From Onchocerca lupi (lineage: Eukaryota > Nematoda > Chromadorea > Rhabditida > Onchocercidae): a stretch of DNA of 64,000 nt. Below, one piece after another: positions 63,737 through 64,000 of this stretch (positions are counted from its first letter, which is position 1; the number at the start of each line of letters is the position of its first letter). The stretch is from positions 1 to 64,000 of the forward strand of contig JAOVVO010000365.1 in assembly GCA_028564675.1 (NCBI GenBank). The letters run 5' to 3'. A program made the position numbers and the translations under genes. The notes beneath the pieces are model-generated. The model ran no database searches and was not told where the DNA came from. It saw only the letters and a list, made by a program, of their open reading frames with translations.

Positions 63737-64000
63737 TTATATTTATCTGAAGTGGTGTTTTTTTCTTTTTTGATAATCCGATATCTGCAATAATTTATTC
63801 AATTTTTGCAATTTTAGTATGGATTTGAAATCATTTTTAATTACTCGCACCAAATAGAATTGATTCTAATCTTAGCACTGCTGTATGCTAGACTTATCCA
63901 TGACTTATCTATATCATTCAAAAACCAATTAATTTATTGGAATATATTGAATTTAAACATTGAAACATTTCCAAACTTACCATATTAGCATTTGTTGATG
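63737..64000. other. Window edge, no called gene
   Basis: AT-rich. It contains the possible acceptor (TATTGCAG on the minus strand, about 63785) and short coding-like frame that would extend the 63540-63736 remnant upstream. Nothing else is seen. Confidence 0.4.

Overview
The window reads as nuclear DNA of a nematode, most likely a spirurid or filarial-type worm (inference). Intergenic and intronic DNA is extremely AT-rich and full of long T and A homopolymers. Genes have many exons, nearly all splice acceptors fit a TTTCAG/TTTTAG pattern, and several start codons lie a few dozen bases after an isolated acceptor, as expected with spliced-leader trans-splicing. The encoded proteins are eukaryotic, with nematode-like variants such as a DECD helicase ending in EGRAN. 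No bacterial, organellar or RNA genes were recognised.

Five protein-coding genes were reconstructed exon by exon, all on the + strand. (1) 15665-30761: AMP-activated protein kinase gamma subunit, 14 exons, about 590 aa, four CBS repeats with an unusual acidic insert. (2) 38885-45564: mitochondrial glutamate dehydrogenase, 10 exons, 540 aa. (3) 46281-50317: UAP56/DDX39-type DECD-box RNA helicase (hel-1), 10 exons, 426 aa. (4) 50889-51740, or to 52105 with one more exon: L-seryl-tRNA(Sec) kinase (PSTK) of selenocysteine synthesis. (5) 57355-62648: an unrecognised protein of about 359 aa with a Gln/His-rich N-terminus and a FLYWCH/WRKY-GCM1-like zinc finger, 6 exons.

The remaining DNA is dominated by repeats. 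A rolling-circle (Helitron/Helentron-like) family is inserted in introns of the AMPK gamma, glutamate dehydrogenase and FLYWCH genes and between genes. Two larger copies carry decayed Rep/PIF1-helicase sequence (18260-21343 and 41231-43573). Two 171-bp copies (28020-28190 and 34043-34213) look like miniature derivatives. Other repeats include a long inverted repeat at 9801-10222, a terminal-inverted-repeat element at 13323-13610, a diverged dispersed pair at 4137/7736, and several tandem arrays, of which 52245-52805 is the largest.

The first 15 kb holds no gene I can support, apart from a possible alternative first exon of the AMPK gamma gene at 12799-12861. The stretches 30.8-38.8 kb, 52-57 kb and 62.7-64 kb are also gene-poor. 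The end of the window carries a broken minus-strand coding remnant at 63540-63736. Functionally the genes are mixed (energy sensing, amino-acid catabolism, mRNA export and splicing, selenocysteine tRNA charging, putative DNA binding). Only hel-1 and pstk are close enough, and suitably arranged, to suggest an operon.
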